A stretch of DNA of 64,000 nucleotides, taken from the NCBI GenBank assembly GCA_944323935.1, contig CALUUJ010000001.1, positions 124,001 through 188,000 of the forward strand, read 5' to 3'. Made by a program: the position numbers and the translations under genes. Within the stretch, counting starts at the first letter, position 1, and each line of letters starts with the position of its first letter. Under the pieces are notes generated by a model. That model was not told where the DNA came from and did no database searches. It was given only the letters and a program-made list of their open reading frames with translations. This DNA comes from Candidatus Gastranaerophilales bacterium. Its GTDB lineage: Bacteria; Cyanobacteriota; Vampirovibrionia; Gastranaerophilales; Gastranaerophilaceae. Shown here piece after piece: positions 6,910 through 15,361 of this stretch.

Positions 6910-8259
6910 TTATTGTCTTGGAATATGTAAAGCTATATTATCAAGCCCTAAAATACTTTCAAATACGCCTTCTGAATATGTTGGATGTGCAAAAATTACA
7001 TCTTGCAATTTAGATGGTGATAGATTATTTGTCATTGCTATTGCGATTTGCTCTATCATAGCACTTGCTTCTTCTGAAATAATATGAGCACCTAGTATTT
7101 CATTATCATTTGCTAAAATTTTTACAAATCCTTCTATTTTGTCATCGGCATAGGCTTTTCCTAATGCTGAAATCGGGAAAAATGATTTCTTATATTCTAT
7201 ATTATTTTTTTGTAATTCTTGTTCTGTTTTTCCGATAGAAGCAATTTCCGGTGTGCCATATATTACTGAGGGTACAAGGTTTTTATTAAATTTGGGGCAT
7301 TCTCCTTTTATAATATATTCTATTACTTCTTCAGCCTGTTTCATTGCGCTGTGTGCAAGCATTGATAGACCGTTTACATCACCTATTGCAAAGATATTCT
7401 CAATGTTTGTTTTGAAATTACAGTCTGTATCTATATATTTATTTATTTTTATGTATGAAGGCACTTTTGTGCAGTTTGTTTCCGGTTGTCTTCCTGCACC
7501 TAAAAGTATTTTATCCGCTTTAATAACTTTATCGTTTGATAATGTTATTTCATTATCATTTATATTTTTTACTGTTGTAGAAGTATAGAAATCTATTCTG
7601 CTTTTTTTTAGTAACCTAATAACACGTTCTGATACCTCATAATCTGCTGTGGGAATAATGTTTTCCATCATTTCTACCAAAGTGACTTTTACTCCAAGGC
7701 TGGAAAATATTCTTGCCCATTCTATACCAATTGCACCTGTTCCAACAATTAATATACTTTGTGGAAGTTTTGTCATATTGAGAACATCATCGGATGTTAA
7801 AATAAAATCTTTTGCATATTCCCCTGGGAAATTTAATATATTAGGTTTTGAACCTGTTGCAATAATGATATTTTTAACTTCATAACTGCTTGTCTGTGTT
7901 TTGATTATGTTTTTTGATTCAATAAAAGCTTCTTCTTCTACAATTGTTATTCCATATCCTTTTATTAACATTGTTAGAGATTTTCTTATTTTTTCAGAAA
8001 CGTTTTTTTGTCTTTCTTGGATTTTCTCAAAATCAAAAGATATATTTTCTGCTGCTATTCCGCATTTTTGTGCGTTCTTTATTTCTGAAAATAATTTACA
8101 AGAATGAAGAATTGTTTTTGTTGGAATGCATCCTCTATTTAAACATGTGCCGCCTATATTTTCTTTTTCAAATAAAACTACGCTTAGTCCTCTTTGACTC
8201 GCTCTTATTGCGGCCGTGTAACCGGCAGGACCAGAACCTATTATTCCTATATCAAACAT
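6910..8259 (-). CDS. lpdA: dihydrolipoyl dehydrogenase
   Basis: A 449-residue FAD-dependent disulfide oxidoreductase. GSGPAG (8-13) binds FAD. The redox-active pair C39/C44 lies in GGTCLNRGCIPTK. A second Rossmann motif, VGTGAIGIEWA, binds NAD, and FAHPTYSEG near the C-terminus carries the catalytic His. It is the E3 component of 2-oxoacid dehydrogenase or glycine cleavage complexes; no E1, E2 or gcv gene is in the window, so its partner is not known. Pairing with pyk suggests the pyruvate node. There is no lipoyl domain. Mercuric or glutathione reductase is less likely from the motif details. Confidence 0.93.
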   Translation of the reverse strand: MFDIGIIGSGPAGYTAAIRASQRGLSVVLFEKENIGGTCLNRGCIPTKTILHSCKLFSEIKNAQKCGIAAENISFDFEKIQERQKNVSEKIRKSLTMLIKGYGITIVEEEAFIESKNIIKTQTSSYEVKNIIIATGSKPNILNFPGEYAKDFILTSDDVLNMTKLPQSILIVGTGAIGIEWARIFSSLGVKVTLVEMMENIIPTADYEVSERVIRLLKKSRIDFYTSTTVKNINDNEITLSNDKVIKADKILLGAGRQPETNCTKVPSYIKINKYIDTDCNFKTNIENIFAIGDVNGLSMLAHSAMKQAEEVIEYIIKGECPKFNKNLVPSVIYGTPEIASIGKTEQELQKNNIEYKKSFFPISALGKAYADDKIEGFVKILANDNEILGAHIISEEASAMIEQIAIAMTNNLSPSKLQDVIFAHPTYSEGVFESILGLDNIALHIPRQ

Positions 8260-8278
8260 AAAATCCCTTTTTTATTTG

Positions 8279-8284
8279 ATTATA
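8279..8284 (-). promoter_or_regulatory. candidate -10 box for lpdA-pyk
   Basis: TATAAT on the minus strand, 20 bases upstream of the lpdA ATG. The matching -35 region (ATATAA) is poor. The rest of the 254-base gap to the divergent exported-protein gene is AT-rich with nothing else I can name. Confidence 0.4.
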
Positions 8285-8513
8285 CAATAAACATTTTCTT
8301 ATTATATAGAGATTTATCTAAAAATAAAAATCCTTGTTGTTATTGGATTTGAGCGATTTTGAAAATTTAAATTTTAAGAAATGTTACAAAAAGATAAAAA
8401 AACTAATTTAAAAACTAAAGTATTTTTTTCAAACACCGATATCTCAAAATGTAAGGATTAAACAAAATTCTTAATAAGTGTAAAAGATAGTTGTTCTCAA
8501 AGGATTCCCTGTT

Positions 8514-9098
8514 ATGAAATTTATGAGTAAGATAGTTGTGCTTTTTAGCGCATTAATTTTAATGAGTTTTTCTAATATTGCTTTAGCAGCAGATTTCTCT
8601 GCTAATACTAAACAACCTGTATTAACAGCTGCTTTGAACAAATTAGAAGCAATGAATAATAGAAAAGTTTTAGATGTAATTCAAGGTCAAAATTCTACTA
8701 ATAAACCTATCAGAATAATGTTCAGAAACTTAGCTGCTTTAGGTTATGGTACTTGTGAAGCAGTTACTGCAAAAACAGCTGATGGTGGTTTGGTTATATT
8801 AATCAGCTCTAATTATAAAACAGCTCCTGTTGAAGCAGTTGCTTGTTTAATTGCTCACGAAAGTGTTCACCACGAAAATACAAAAACTTACGAAGAAGAA
8901 GTTAGAGCTTGGAATATGGAAGTTCAAACTTGGATGTCATTTACTCAATATAATCCTTCTTTAAAAACTGCTGATTCTAAATTAGTTAAAAGATTAAATT
9001 ACTTATCTAAATTATATACAAAAGATGGTAATCAAATGACTTCAATCGCTAACTTAATCGCTACAAATCCTGCATATTCTTCATTAAAAAGATCTTAA
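8514..9098 (+). CDS. exported HExxH protein, putative zinc metalloprotease
   Basis: A 194-residue protein with an N-terminal signal peptide (about 1-26, ending ALA-AD). The mature part holds HESVHH: H115, E116 and H119 form an HExxH zinc motif on the helix following AVACLIAH. Acidic residues in KTYEEEVRAW, 10-15 residues later, could supply a third ligand, as in gluzincins. Two cysteines (near 82 and 110) could form a disulfide. The start at 8514 has AAAGGA upstream; an ATG nine bases later is possible. It is monocistronic and convergent with the U32 gene, overlapping it by four bases. Substrate unknown; the protease activity is inferred from the motif only. Confidence 0.7.
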   Translation: MKFMSKIVVLFSALILMSFSNIALAADFSANTKQPVLTAALNKLEAMNNRKVLDVIQGQNSTNKPIRIMFRNLAALGYGTCEAVTAKTADGGLVILISSNYKTAPVEAVACLIAHESVHHENTKTYEEEVRAWNMEVQTWMSFTQYNPSLKTADSKLVKRLNYLSKLYTKDGNQMTSIANLIATNPAYSSLKRS

Positions 9099-10954
9099 TT
9101 CTTAGTCCTTATTTTCATAACACAATCCTTACAATTGAATTCAACAAGGTACTCCTTGTTGAATTCGTCTATTAAGGTGTATGGTTCGACGAATTTCCTT
9201 ACTGCTGTGAGTTTAGGGCATAGTCCTAATTGATTCTTTATACAGTATTTTGAAATCATTACTTCTTTTTCAGTTGTATTTTTTTGACTTTCAAGCGCCA
9301 TTTCTTCTATAAAGCAACCTCTCTTTTTATAGAATAATGCTGCTTTATCATTTAGAATATTTGCTTTATAGTTTAGTTTTGAAATCGGATATTCAACTAT
9401 TTTAATTGGTGTTTTTCTATATTTATATTTGTAGTTTTTCTTTCTTATTTTTCTTAGTTGATTTGTTAAGTTTCTTCTTATTTCGTTTATTCTTGATACT
9501 TTGAGATGTGGAATATTCTTTAACTTTATATCAGTTTCTGTTATTTTAAATTCAGTATTACCTGATTTTGATAACTGTACAATTATTGTATTCAGTGCTT
9601 TTTCTTTGTTTTCAGCAAGTTCTACTTTGTTTGAAATCATTTGTTGTGCACAATTACCATCTTCATCTTCCAAGAAAAATATATATCCTGTTGGAATTTC
9701 TCTTCCTCTTAGTTTTGTTGATAGTTTTCTCGTTATATTAGTATTATTTATTTTGGTATCAAAAACTTTATTGTAGTTTCTGTATATTTTTATTCCTGGT
9801 TTTATTCCTTTTATTTCTGCCGGAAATATTAAATTACCCTCAATTTTATTTATTTTTGTACCTATTAATTCTTTTTCTTCATTGAAAAAACATATGCCAT
9901 CGCCATTATTTAAAATGTTTGTTTTCATTGAAAAATAATTTTTCTTGGCATATTGTACAACACCAAGATATTCACCCAATGATGATGTATATGTATATGT
10001 ACTTAGATCTTTTTTATTATTATCTATATTAAAGGTTGTATAACCTCTGTTAAATGTTTTATAGATGTCAGGTTCAAAATCGTAGATGGATATGCCTTTT
10101 GAGGCTCTTTTTAGTTTTAAATTATCTGTTATTTTATCTAATAATTGTCTATAATATGCTGTTGTATTTACTACATAGGCTTCATTTTTTAATCTTCCTT
10201 CAATTTTGAATGAAGTTATTCCCGCTAATATAAGCTCTTCAAGTCTTTCTGAAAGATTTAAATCTTTTAAACTTAGAATGTTTTTGTTTCTTACTATATA
10301 TTTTCCTTCGGCATCTTTTAGCGAATATTTTTTTCTGCAAGGTTGAGCACATTCTCCTCTGTTTGCGCTTCTTCCTCCTATTGCATAGCTTAAATAACAT
10401 TGTCCGCTGTATGACATACATAACGCACCATGGACAAAACATTCCAGCTCAATATTTGTGTTTTTATGTATTTCCTTTATTTCGTCAAGAGTTATTTCTC
10501 GTGGTAATATTACTCTTTTAAATCCTGTTTTTTCTAAAAAATTAATTTTTTCAATAGTATTATTATGGCATTGTGTACTTGCAATTATGGGAATTGGCGG
10601 TAGGTTGCATTCTAAAATCCCCATATCCTGTATGATTATTCCGTCTGCTTTTATTGCGTATAGATGCCAAATTAGTTTTTCTACTTTTGGGATTTCTTCA
10701 TTTTTTAAAATAGTGTTTATTGTAATATATACTTTTGCTCTGTATATGTGTGCAAATTCAATCAGCTCAATTAAATCTTGCATTGAATTACCTGCTTGGA
10801 TTCTTGCCCCGTATTTTTCATAACCTATATAAACCGCATCTGCTCCGGCTTTTATAGCTTTAATTGCAATATCTTTATTGTTTGCAGGGACGAGTAATTC
10901 AAATTCTGCTGTTTGTAATTCTGTTTTTAATTCCTTGTCTGATTTCAAGTGCAT
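9095..10954 (-). CDS. peptidase U32 family protein
   Basis: A 619-residue protein with a TIM-barrel U32 domain in its first half (LLVPANNKDIAIKAIKAGADAVYIG). It carries the family signature ECFVHGALCMSYSGQCYLS, then RSANRGECAQPCRKKY, whose cysteines are conserved. The C-terminal 300 residues are a long extension ending in a second Cys-containing segment (GLCPKL...CKDC). Members include collagenase-like PrtC and the rRNA/tRNA hydroxylation enzymes RlhA and TrhP, so RNA modification is as likely as proteolysis. The start is uncertain: the ATG at 10954 is inside the upstream Clp-N gene, with a GGGG three to four bases away, and the family usually begins about 20 residues later. Confidence 0.88.
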   Translation of the reverse strand: MHLKSDKELKTELQTAEFELLVPANNKDIAIKAIKAGADAVYIGYEKYGARIQAGNSMQDLIELIEFAHIYRAKVYITINTILKNEEIPKVEKLIWHLYAIKADGIIIQDMGILECNLPPIPIIASTQCHNNTIEKINFLEKTGFKRVILPREITLDEIKEIHKNTNIELECFVHGALCMSYSGQCYLSYAIGGRSANRGECAQPCRKKYSLKDAEGKYIVRNKNILSLKDLNLSERLEELILAGITSFKIEGRLKNEAYVVNTTAYYRQLLDKITDNLKLKRASKGISIYDFEPDIYKTFNRGYTTFNIDNNKKDLSTYTYTSSLGEYLGVVQYAKKNYFSMKTNILNNGDGICFFNEEKELIGTKINKIEGNLIFPAEIKGIKPGIKIYRNYNKVFDTKINNTNITRKLSTKLRGREIPTGYIFFLEDEDGNCAQQMISNKVELAENKEKALNTIIVQLSKSGNTEFKITETDIKLKNIPHLKVSRINEIRRNLTNQLRKIRKKNYKYKYRKTPIKIVEYPISKLNYKANILNDKAALFYKKRGCFIEEMALESQKNTTEKEVMISKYCIKNQLGLCPKLTAVRKFVEPYTLIDEFNKEYLVEFNCKDCVMKIRTKN

Positions 10955-12269
10955 CTACCCCTAATTTACTTAATGCTTTCATCGCAACGGAATCAGGTTG
11001 ATTGCATATAGCAACCAATAAATCATCAGCAGTGGTTCTTGTTTTATTTTGAGATTTTGCTATATTCCAAGCATCTTCTAAAATTAGTTTTGCTCTCTGA
11101 CTGAATGTTATTTCCGATGTATTATAGTCGTCTGAAACACCAATCAATTCTTCGATTACTTCTCTTGCATCTTTTACTATAACTCCAAGATCTCTTAATA
11201 CTTCAGCTGCTATAGAATTTGCTTCAAGAACAATTCCTAATAGAATTAATTCACTTCCTACGACATTATTTCCTATTCTTCTTGCTTCTTGTTTTGCCAG
11301 TCTCATAATATATAATGTTTCGTTCACTTGTTTTTCTATGGGTTGAAGTATTTTATCTTCCAATAAAAATTCATTAACATTGAGTTCTTTTAATATATTA
11401 TATGCAATGCCTTTTTTTGATTTCAATAATCCCAGAATAATATGCTCAGGCAGTATTGACGCTGTACCTTCTTCTCTGACTATATCTATTGCATTTGCAA
11501 GTGTTTTAAGCGCATTAGGTGTAAATATAATTTGTTTATCTTCATATTCTGCTTGTCTTGACGATATTTCATTTAATTTATTTGAAAATGTTTCAGCTGT
11601 AACACCAAATTCGGCCAAAATATGTGCTATATCTGATTCACTATCCTCCAAAATAGATTGCATAATTTGTTCTGTTCCTAATATTTCATATTTAGAAGTT
11701 GATAGTTTTGCTATTGCTCTATCAAATATTTTTTTACTGTCAGAACTTTCAATTAGTGTAATAATATTGTCGTTTTTATCTATCCTTCTTCTTTTTTCAA
11801 TACTTTCAGGATGTCTGACTTTTTTCGGTTTATTTGCAGATAGCACATTGTAGAACATTGTTTTCATTTTCTCTACATCAATGCCTTTTTCTTTAAGTAC
11901 ATTTGTAAGCTCTAGTTTGGGATAGTCCCAAATCGCCAAGAAAAGATGTTCGGGTTTTACGTATGAATTACCCAGTATTCTTGCTATATCTAAGGTTCTT
12001 GTAAATATATCTTTTGATGAATCACTAAAAACAACAAATTCAGCAGGTCTGATTACAGCTCTTTTATTTAATAATTTTTCTATTTCTTTTTTAAGTTCAT
12101 TAATTTCAATTTTATATATTGAAAATGTTTTTACGACAAGGCTGTTTGTATCATTTAATAAAGCTAGCAATAGATGTTCAGGGTATATTTTTTCATGATT
12201 ATGTTCAATTGCACATATTTGGGCTGATTTAACAATATCAACTGCCTTTTCAGTAAATTTTTCAAACAA
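10899..12269 (-). CDS. protein of six Clp-N repeats (three Clp N-domains), no ATPase
   Basis: A 456-residue protein. Its start, MFEKFTEKAVDIVKSAQ, is that of ClpC, but no Walker motif or AAA+ domain follows. Instead the Clp N-type helical repeat occurs six times, at about residues 5-66, 80-143, 174-236, 250-313, 316-378 and 390-450. Each reads roughly F-x-A...A...A...EHLLLAL...I..ILxxxGV. Repeat 3 is the most diverged. That is three N-domains in tandem. In ClpC these domains bind adaptors and substrates, and free N-domain-like proteins (plant ClpT) bind the Clp protease. An adaptor or decoy role is inference. It sits downstream of a LuxR-type gene and overlaps the U32 gene by 56 bases. Confidence 0.85.
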   Translation of the reverse strand: MFEKFTEKAVDIVKSAQICAIEHNHEKIYPEHLLLALLNDTNSLVVKTFSIYKIEINELKKEIEKLLNKRAVIRPAEFVVFSDSSKDIFTRTLDIARILGNSYVKPEHLFLAIWDYPKLELTNVLKEKGIDVEKMKTMFYNVLSANKPKKVRHPESIEKRRRIDKNDNIITLIESSDSKKIFDRAIAKLSTSKYEILGTEQIMQSILEDSESDIAHILAEFGVTAETFSNKLNEISSRQAEYEDKQIIFTPNALKTLANAIDIVREEGTASILPEHIILGLLKSKKGIAYNILKELNVNEFLLEDKILQPIEKQVNETLYIMRLAKQEARRIGNNVVGSELILLGIVLEANSIAAEVLRDLGVIVKDAREVIEELIGVSDDYNTSEITFSQRAKLILEDAWNIAKSQNKTRTTADDLLVAICNQPDSVAMKALSKLGVDALEIRQGIKNRITNSRI

Positions 12270-12330
12270 AATATAAATCCTTAAAAAATGTAGTACAAGT
12301 AAATTTTACCACATAAGCTCATATTTGTAA

Positions 12331-12573
12331 TCAGATATTAATAATATTTTCGGCTACAGCTTTTACCGCTGCTTGTATACGGTATTTTACATCCATTTTT
12401 ATTAAAATATTTGTGATATGTGCTTTTACCGTATGAATGCTTATATTCATATTTTTTGCTATTTCGAAATTTGTTTTACCTTCGGTTATTTGTTTTAAAA
12501 TTTCAATTTCTCTTTCTGTCAGACAAAATTGAGTTTTATTTATAATATTTGTTTTAAGTTTCTTTTCTATCAT
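12331..12573 (-). CDS. single-domain LuxR/GerE-type DNA-binding protein
   Basis: An 80-residue protein consisting only of a GerE-type helix-turn-helix: LTEREIEILKQITEGKTNFEIAKNMNISIHTVKAHITNILIKM is the full LuxR signature. No receiver or ligand domain is present, so its activity must be set by abundance or a partner. The ATG at 12573 is preceded by AGAGAG; a TTG one codon upstream is the alternative. A perfect 19-base inverted repeat (12584-12602) lies just upstream and probably serves as its own operator. It is 61 bases before the Clp-N gene on the same strand, and may regulate that gene and the U32 gene. Confidence 0.88.
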   Translation of the reverse strand: MIEKKLKTNIINKTQFCLTEREIEILKQITEGKTNFEIAKNMNISIHTVKAHITNILIKMDVKYRIQAAVKAVAENIINI

Positions 12574-12583
12574 CAACGTCTCT

Positions 12584-12602
12584 CTTATAACCTAGTTATA
12601 AG
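12584..12602. promoter_or_regulatory. perfect inverted repeat upstream of LuxR-type gene, candidate operator
   Basis: CTTATAACctaGTTATAAG has 8-bp arms around 3 bases and lies 11 bases upstream of the luxR-type ATG. Dyads of this size suit dimeric GerE-type proteins, so autoregulation is a reasonable inference. Confidence 0.6.
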
Positions 12603-12648
12603 AATATGTTGACAGAATAATATAAAAAAATCCTAACATATTTTCTTT

Positions 12649-13287
12649 TTATACTTCTAAAGATTTTTCATTTAATGGTTGAGTAATCATAATACCTTCA
12701 CCACCAATAAAATTAACTTGTTTGCCATCTAAATATAAGTATATATTTTTATTTTCCGTATTTGCCAGAGCGGTTTTTATTAATTGCATCATCCTTGAAT
12801 ATACGCTATCTGTTCCGCCGCCATATTGAAAATCAGAACTAAAATCTATTATTATTTTATTTCCGTTTTGTTTAATCTTTAATAATTTTGTTGTTTTAGG
12901 TATTTCACTATATGCACCGGTTGATTTTTCAACTATATTTGGGCCTTTTAGTAATTCGTTTATTGCATATTCAAGCCTGTTTTGACCAATTGGGATTTCT
13001 CTTTGTACTTTCTTGTATATTCCGTTATCATTTGAATCAAGTGCCAAAAAATATATAGAAACAGTATTTTTTTCATTTGCTGCTTCTTTTTTTGTGGGAA
13101 TTTCTGTCGGCTTTTTCACTATTTCATCTTTTTTCTTATCTTCTTTTTGGATTGATGGGAGTTCTATTTGGGGTATTCCATTAATTGAGGATAATAAATT
13201 AGTGATATTATTCCCCCATTTTTCTTTTATAAAGAAGAAGGAAAGCGTTAATAAAAGTATTATAACTATTTTAGAAAAATTACTCAT
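12649..13287 (-). CDS. membrane-anchored GerMN-domain protein
   Basis: A 212-residue protein. One hydrophobic segment (about 6-21) should anchor or export it, followed by a Lys/Glu-rich linker (about 45-75). The rest is a GerMN domain: VSIYFLAL, then LEYAINELLKGPN, then a strand-rich region ending GGEGIMITQPLN. In Bacillus GerM this domain acts in spore envelope assembly, but it is also common in non-spore-formers, including Cyanobacteria, as a periplasmic domain. No spore genes are seen here, so a sporulation role is not implied. It follows the LmeA-like gene by one base, at the end of the long minus-strand gene train. Confidence 0.85.
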   Translation of the reverse strand: MSNFSKIVIILLLTLSFFFIKEKWGNNITNLLSSINGIPQIELPSIQKEDKKKDEIVKKPTEIPTKKEAANEKNTVSIYFLALDSNDNGIYKKVQREIPIGQNRLEYAINELLKGPNIVEKSTGAYSEIPKTTKLLKIKQNGNKIIIDFSSDFQYGGGTDSVYSRMMQLIKTALANTENKNIYLYLDGKQVNFIGGEGIMITQPLNEKSLEV

Positions 13288-13288
13288 T

Positions 13289-14140
13289 TTACCTTTCGTA
13301 GTTTTTATTTATTATAAATATACCTTCTGTTTTAATTATGTTTCCTTGAATTTTTGCACTTGTAATGTATATTTTGCAATATCTGCTATCTATACTGTTT
13401 ATTTGGAATGCAACAGGATTTACTTGATTTATAATACCACCCAAAATATCTATGTTAATTATATTACTATTTGTTGAAAAAGTGGTATCTTTTAACATAA
13501 TTTTATTGTTTGCTACTTCGATATTTGATTTTAGATTCATTATAAACGGTTCATTAGATAAAAAAGTTCTTATCGGTATTGAAAATTCTAATTGACCATT
13601 ATTAATAGTTACAATTGGTTCTTGTACTTCCAAAGTTGTGAATCCGTTAATTTTAACGGCACTTCTTTGTATTTGCTTTTGAAATTCTTTTGATTTTATT
13701 ATATTTTTTATATCATTATTCGTTATATTTGCATTGAATTTAAACGGTAAATCATTTGGATAGTATATTTTTTTATTTTTATATACTATTTGATTATACG
13801 GACATATTGTTTCTGCTTTAAAATCAGAAACGCTCATTGCTTTGTACCTGAAATTATCACTTGCTAACAGCAGGTTTTTAAATTCGCCGTTTTTAAGTCT
13901 TTTTAATGTAAAAATATCTAAGTCGGCATTGAATTTTGAATTTAATTCATCTTTTAATTCTTTTTCAATTGCCGTTTCTATAATCTTTTTTGTCAAGAAA
14001 TTTATTCCTGTTACTTTAAGAAAAACATTTTCGTCTTCAATAACTTTCATTGTTTCAGATGGGCATGTTACATTACAGCTATTTCCATATGCTGATAAAG
14101 AAATCAGAATACATATTAAAGTACATATAATTTTTTTCAT
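13289..14140 (-). CDS. exported DUF2993/LmeA-like protein
   Basis: A 283-residue protein with a signal peptide (about 1-18, ending AYG). The mature part matches the DUF2993 pattern: ITAIEKELKDELN-like helix, repeated amphipathic strands, and FTTLEVQEPIVTINNGQLEFSI. LmeA of actinobacteria binds phospholipid in the periplasm, and members of this family are frequent in Cyanobacteria. Two cysteines close to the N-terminus (SCNVTC) are unusual and could form a disulfide. Its start overlaps the truB stop (ATGA), so it is translationally coupled to a tRNA-modification gene; its function is probably envelope-related and unconnected. Confidence 0.65.
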   Translation of the reverse strand: MKKIICTLICILISLSAYGNSCNVTCPSETMKVIEDENVFLKVTGINFLTKKIIETAIEKELKDELNSKFNADLDIFTLKRLKNGEFKNLLLASDNFRYKAMSVSDFKAETICPYNQIVYKNKKIYYPNDLPFKFNANITNNDIKNIIKSKEFQKQIQRSAVKINGFTTLEVQEPIVTINNGQLEFSIPIRTFLSNEPFIMNLKSNIEVANNKIMLKDTTFSTNSNIINIDILGGIINQVNPVAFQINSIDSRYCKIYITSAKIQGNIIKTEGIFIINKNYER

Positions 14141-14994
14141 ATCAAAACTTTCCTTGGTTGAATTATTTTATCATTTCCGGTTGCTATTGCCACAATTTTA
14201 TTATTTTTTATTAATAGGATTGTATCTTTTAAATTTTTTCTGTTCTTAAATTGATTCCCGTTTAATAATTTATTATATTCATATTCATTAATCTCATAAG
14301 TATTAATTTTAAGCACACTGAGAGGGTCTATAAGGTGATTTTCTATTTCTTCGGGTGTTGTTTCTTCTGTAATTGTATAACTGTCTGCTAAATCCATTCC
14401 CGCTGATTTTGTTCTTATTAGTTTAAACATTACAGCTCCACAATTGAGCTCTTGTCCTATATCATTTACTATTGTTCTGATATATGTTCCTTTGGAACAT
14501 TCTATATTTAGTTCTAAAATTTGCTTATCATAGTCAAAAGAAATTAATTCATTTTTGTATATATTTATTTCTCTTGAAGGAATATCATTAGGAATTTTTC
14601 CAATTCTGGCTAATTCATATAATCTTTTACCGTTGTAATGCACTGCTGAATATGCAGGTGGGATTTGTTTTAATTTCCCTCTAAATTTATTTAAGACAGA
14701 TTCTATTTCTTCTAGTTCTATTTTTCTGTAATTCTTATTTGTTACAATTCCTTCTGTATCATAAGTGTCAGAAATTTTTCCTAAGTACATTCCGACTTGA
14801 TATGCTTTATCTTCTTCTAAATAATCGATTAATTTTGAAGCCTTGCCGATTGCTACAGGTAAAACACCTGAAGCTAAAGGATCTAATGTACCGGCATGCC
14901 CTATTTGTTTTATTCCTGTAATTTTGCGTAAAATAGAAATAATTTTATGTGATGTCATTCCGGATTGTTTGTTAATATTTAGAAATCCAAACAT
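14137..14994 (-). CDS. truB: tRNA pseudouridine-55 synthase
   Basis: A 285-residue protein that makes pseudouridine 55 in the T-loop of tRNAs. The N-terminus reads GFLNINKQSGMTSH, and the active-site motif GHAGTLDPLASGVLPVAIGKASK carries the catalytic Asp. KAYQVGMYLGKISDTYDTEG and CSKGTYIRTIVNDIGQEL follow as expected. The order infB-rbfA-truB is the classical one. It lies five bases after rbfA. Confidence 0.97.
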   Translation of the reverse strand: MFGFLNINKQSGMTSHKIISILRKITGIKQIGHAGTLDPLASGVLPVAIGKASKLIDYLEEDKAYQVGMYLGKISDTYDTEGIVTNKNYRKIELEEIESVLNKFRGKLKQIPPAYSAVHYNGKRLYELARIGKIPNDIPSREINIYKNELISFDYDKQILELNIECSKGTYIRTIVNDIGQELNCGAVMFKLIRTKSAGMDLADSYTITEETTPEEIENHLIDPLSVLKINTYEINEYEYNKLLNGNQFKNRKNLKDTILLIKNNKIVAIATGNDKIIQPRKVLI

Positions 14995-14999
14995 CCAAG

Positions 15000-15350
15000 C
15001 TAAATCTCGCCTCTAGAGATTTTATTTATAAGTTCTGTTACTTGTGCCCCTCTTTCTAAGGAATCATCAGGGATAAATCTTAATTCCGGAGTTAATCTTA
15101 AGCGTATTCTTTTCCCTACTTCATATCTTATTTTGGGTGTATTATCGGTAATTGCTTTTATTGTATTTGCTTTTTCTTCTTCAGATGCAAGCACAGAGTA
15201 ATATACTTTTGCAAATGAATTATCATGTGCTATTTCAATATCTGTTATTGAAACAACACCATGTATCCTAGAATCTTTTAGCTCTCTTTGAATAATATCA
15301 GCTATTTCTTTCATTAAGGTTTTTCTTACACGTTCATTTCTTAAAGACAT
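15000..15350 (-). CDS. rbfA: ribosome-binding factor A
   Basis: A 116-residue KH-fold protein that binds the 30S subunit and helps mature 16S rRNA. RNERVRKTLMKEIADIIQREL at the start and SITDIEIAHDNSFAKVYYSVL, plus RYEVGKRIRLRLTPELRFIPDDSLERG near the end, are family hallmarks. It lies 11 bases after infB in the same operon. Confidence 0.97.
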   Translation of the reverse strand: MSLRNERVRKTLMKEIADIIQRELKDSRIHGVVSITDIEIAHDNSFAKVYYSVLASEEEKANTIKAITDNTPKIRYEVGKRIRLRLTPELRFIPDDSLERGAQVTELINKISRGEI

Positions 15351-15361
15351 AATATCCTTAC

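Noticed and set aside
10239..10442. Short Lys/Arg/Cys-rich frame within the U32 gene
   Set aside because: It lies entirely inside the U32 coding sequence in another frame, with no independent ribosome site.
12609..12614. TTGACA on the plus strand near the LuxR-type gene
   Set aside because: There is no plus-strand gene downstream and no -10 partner; it is a chance match.
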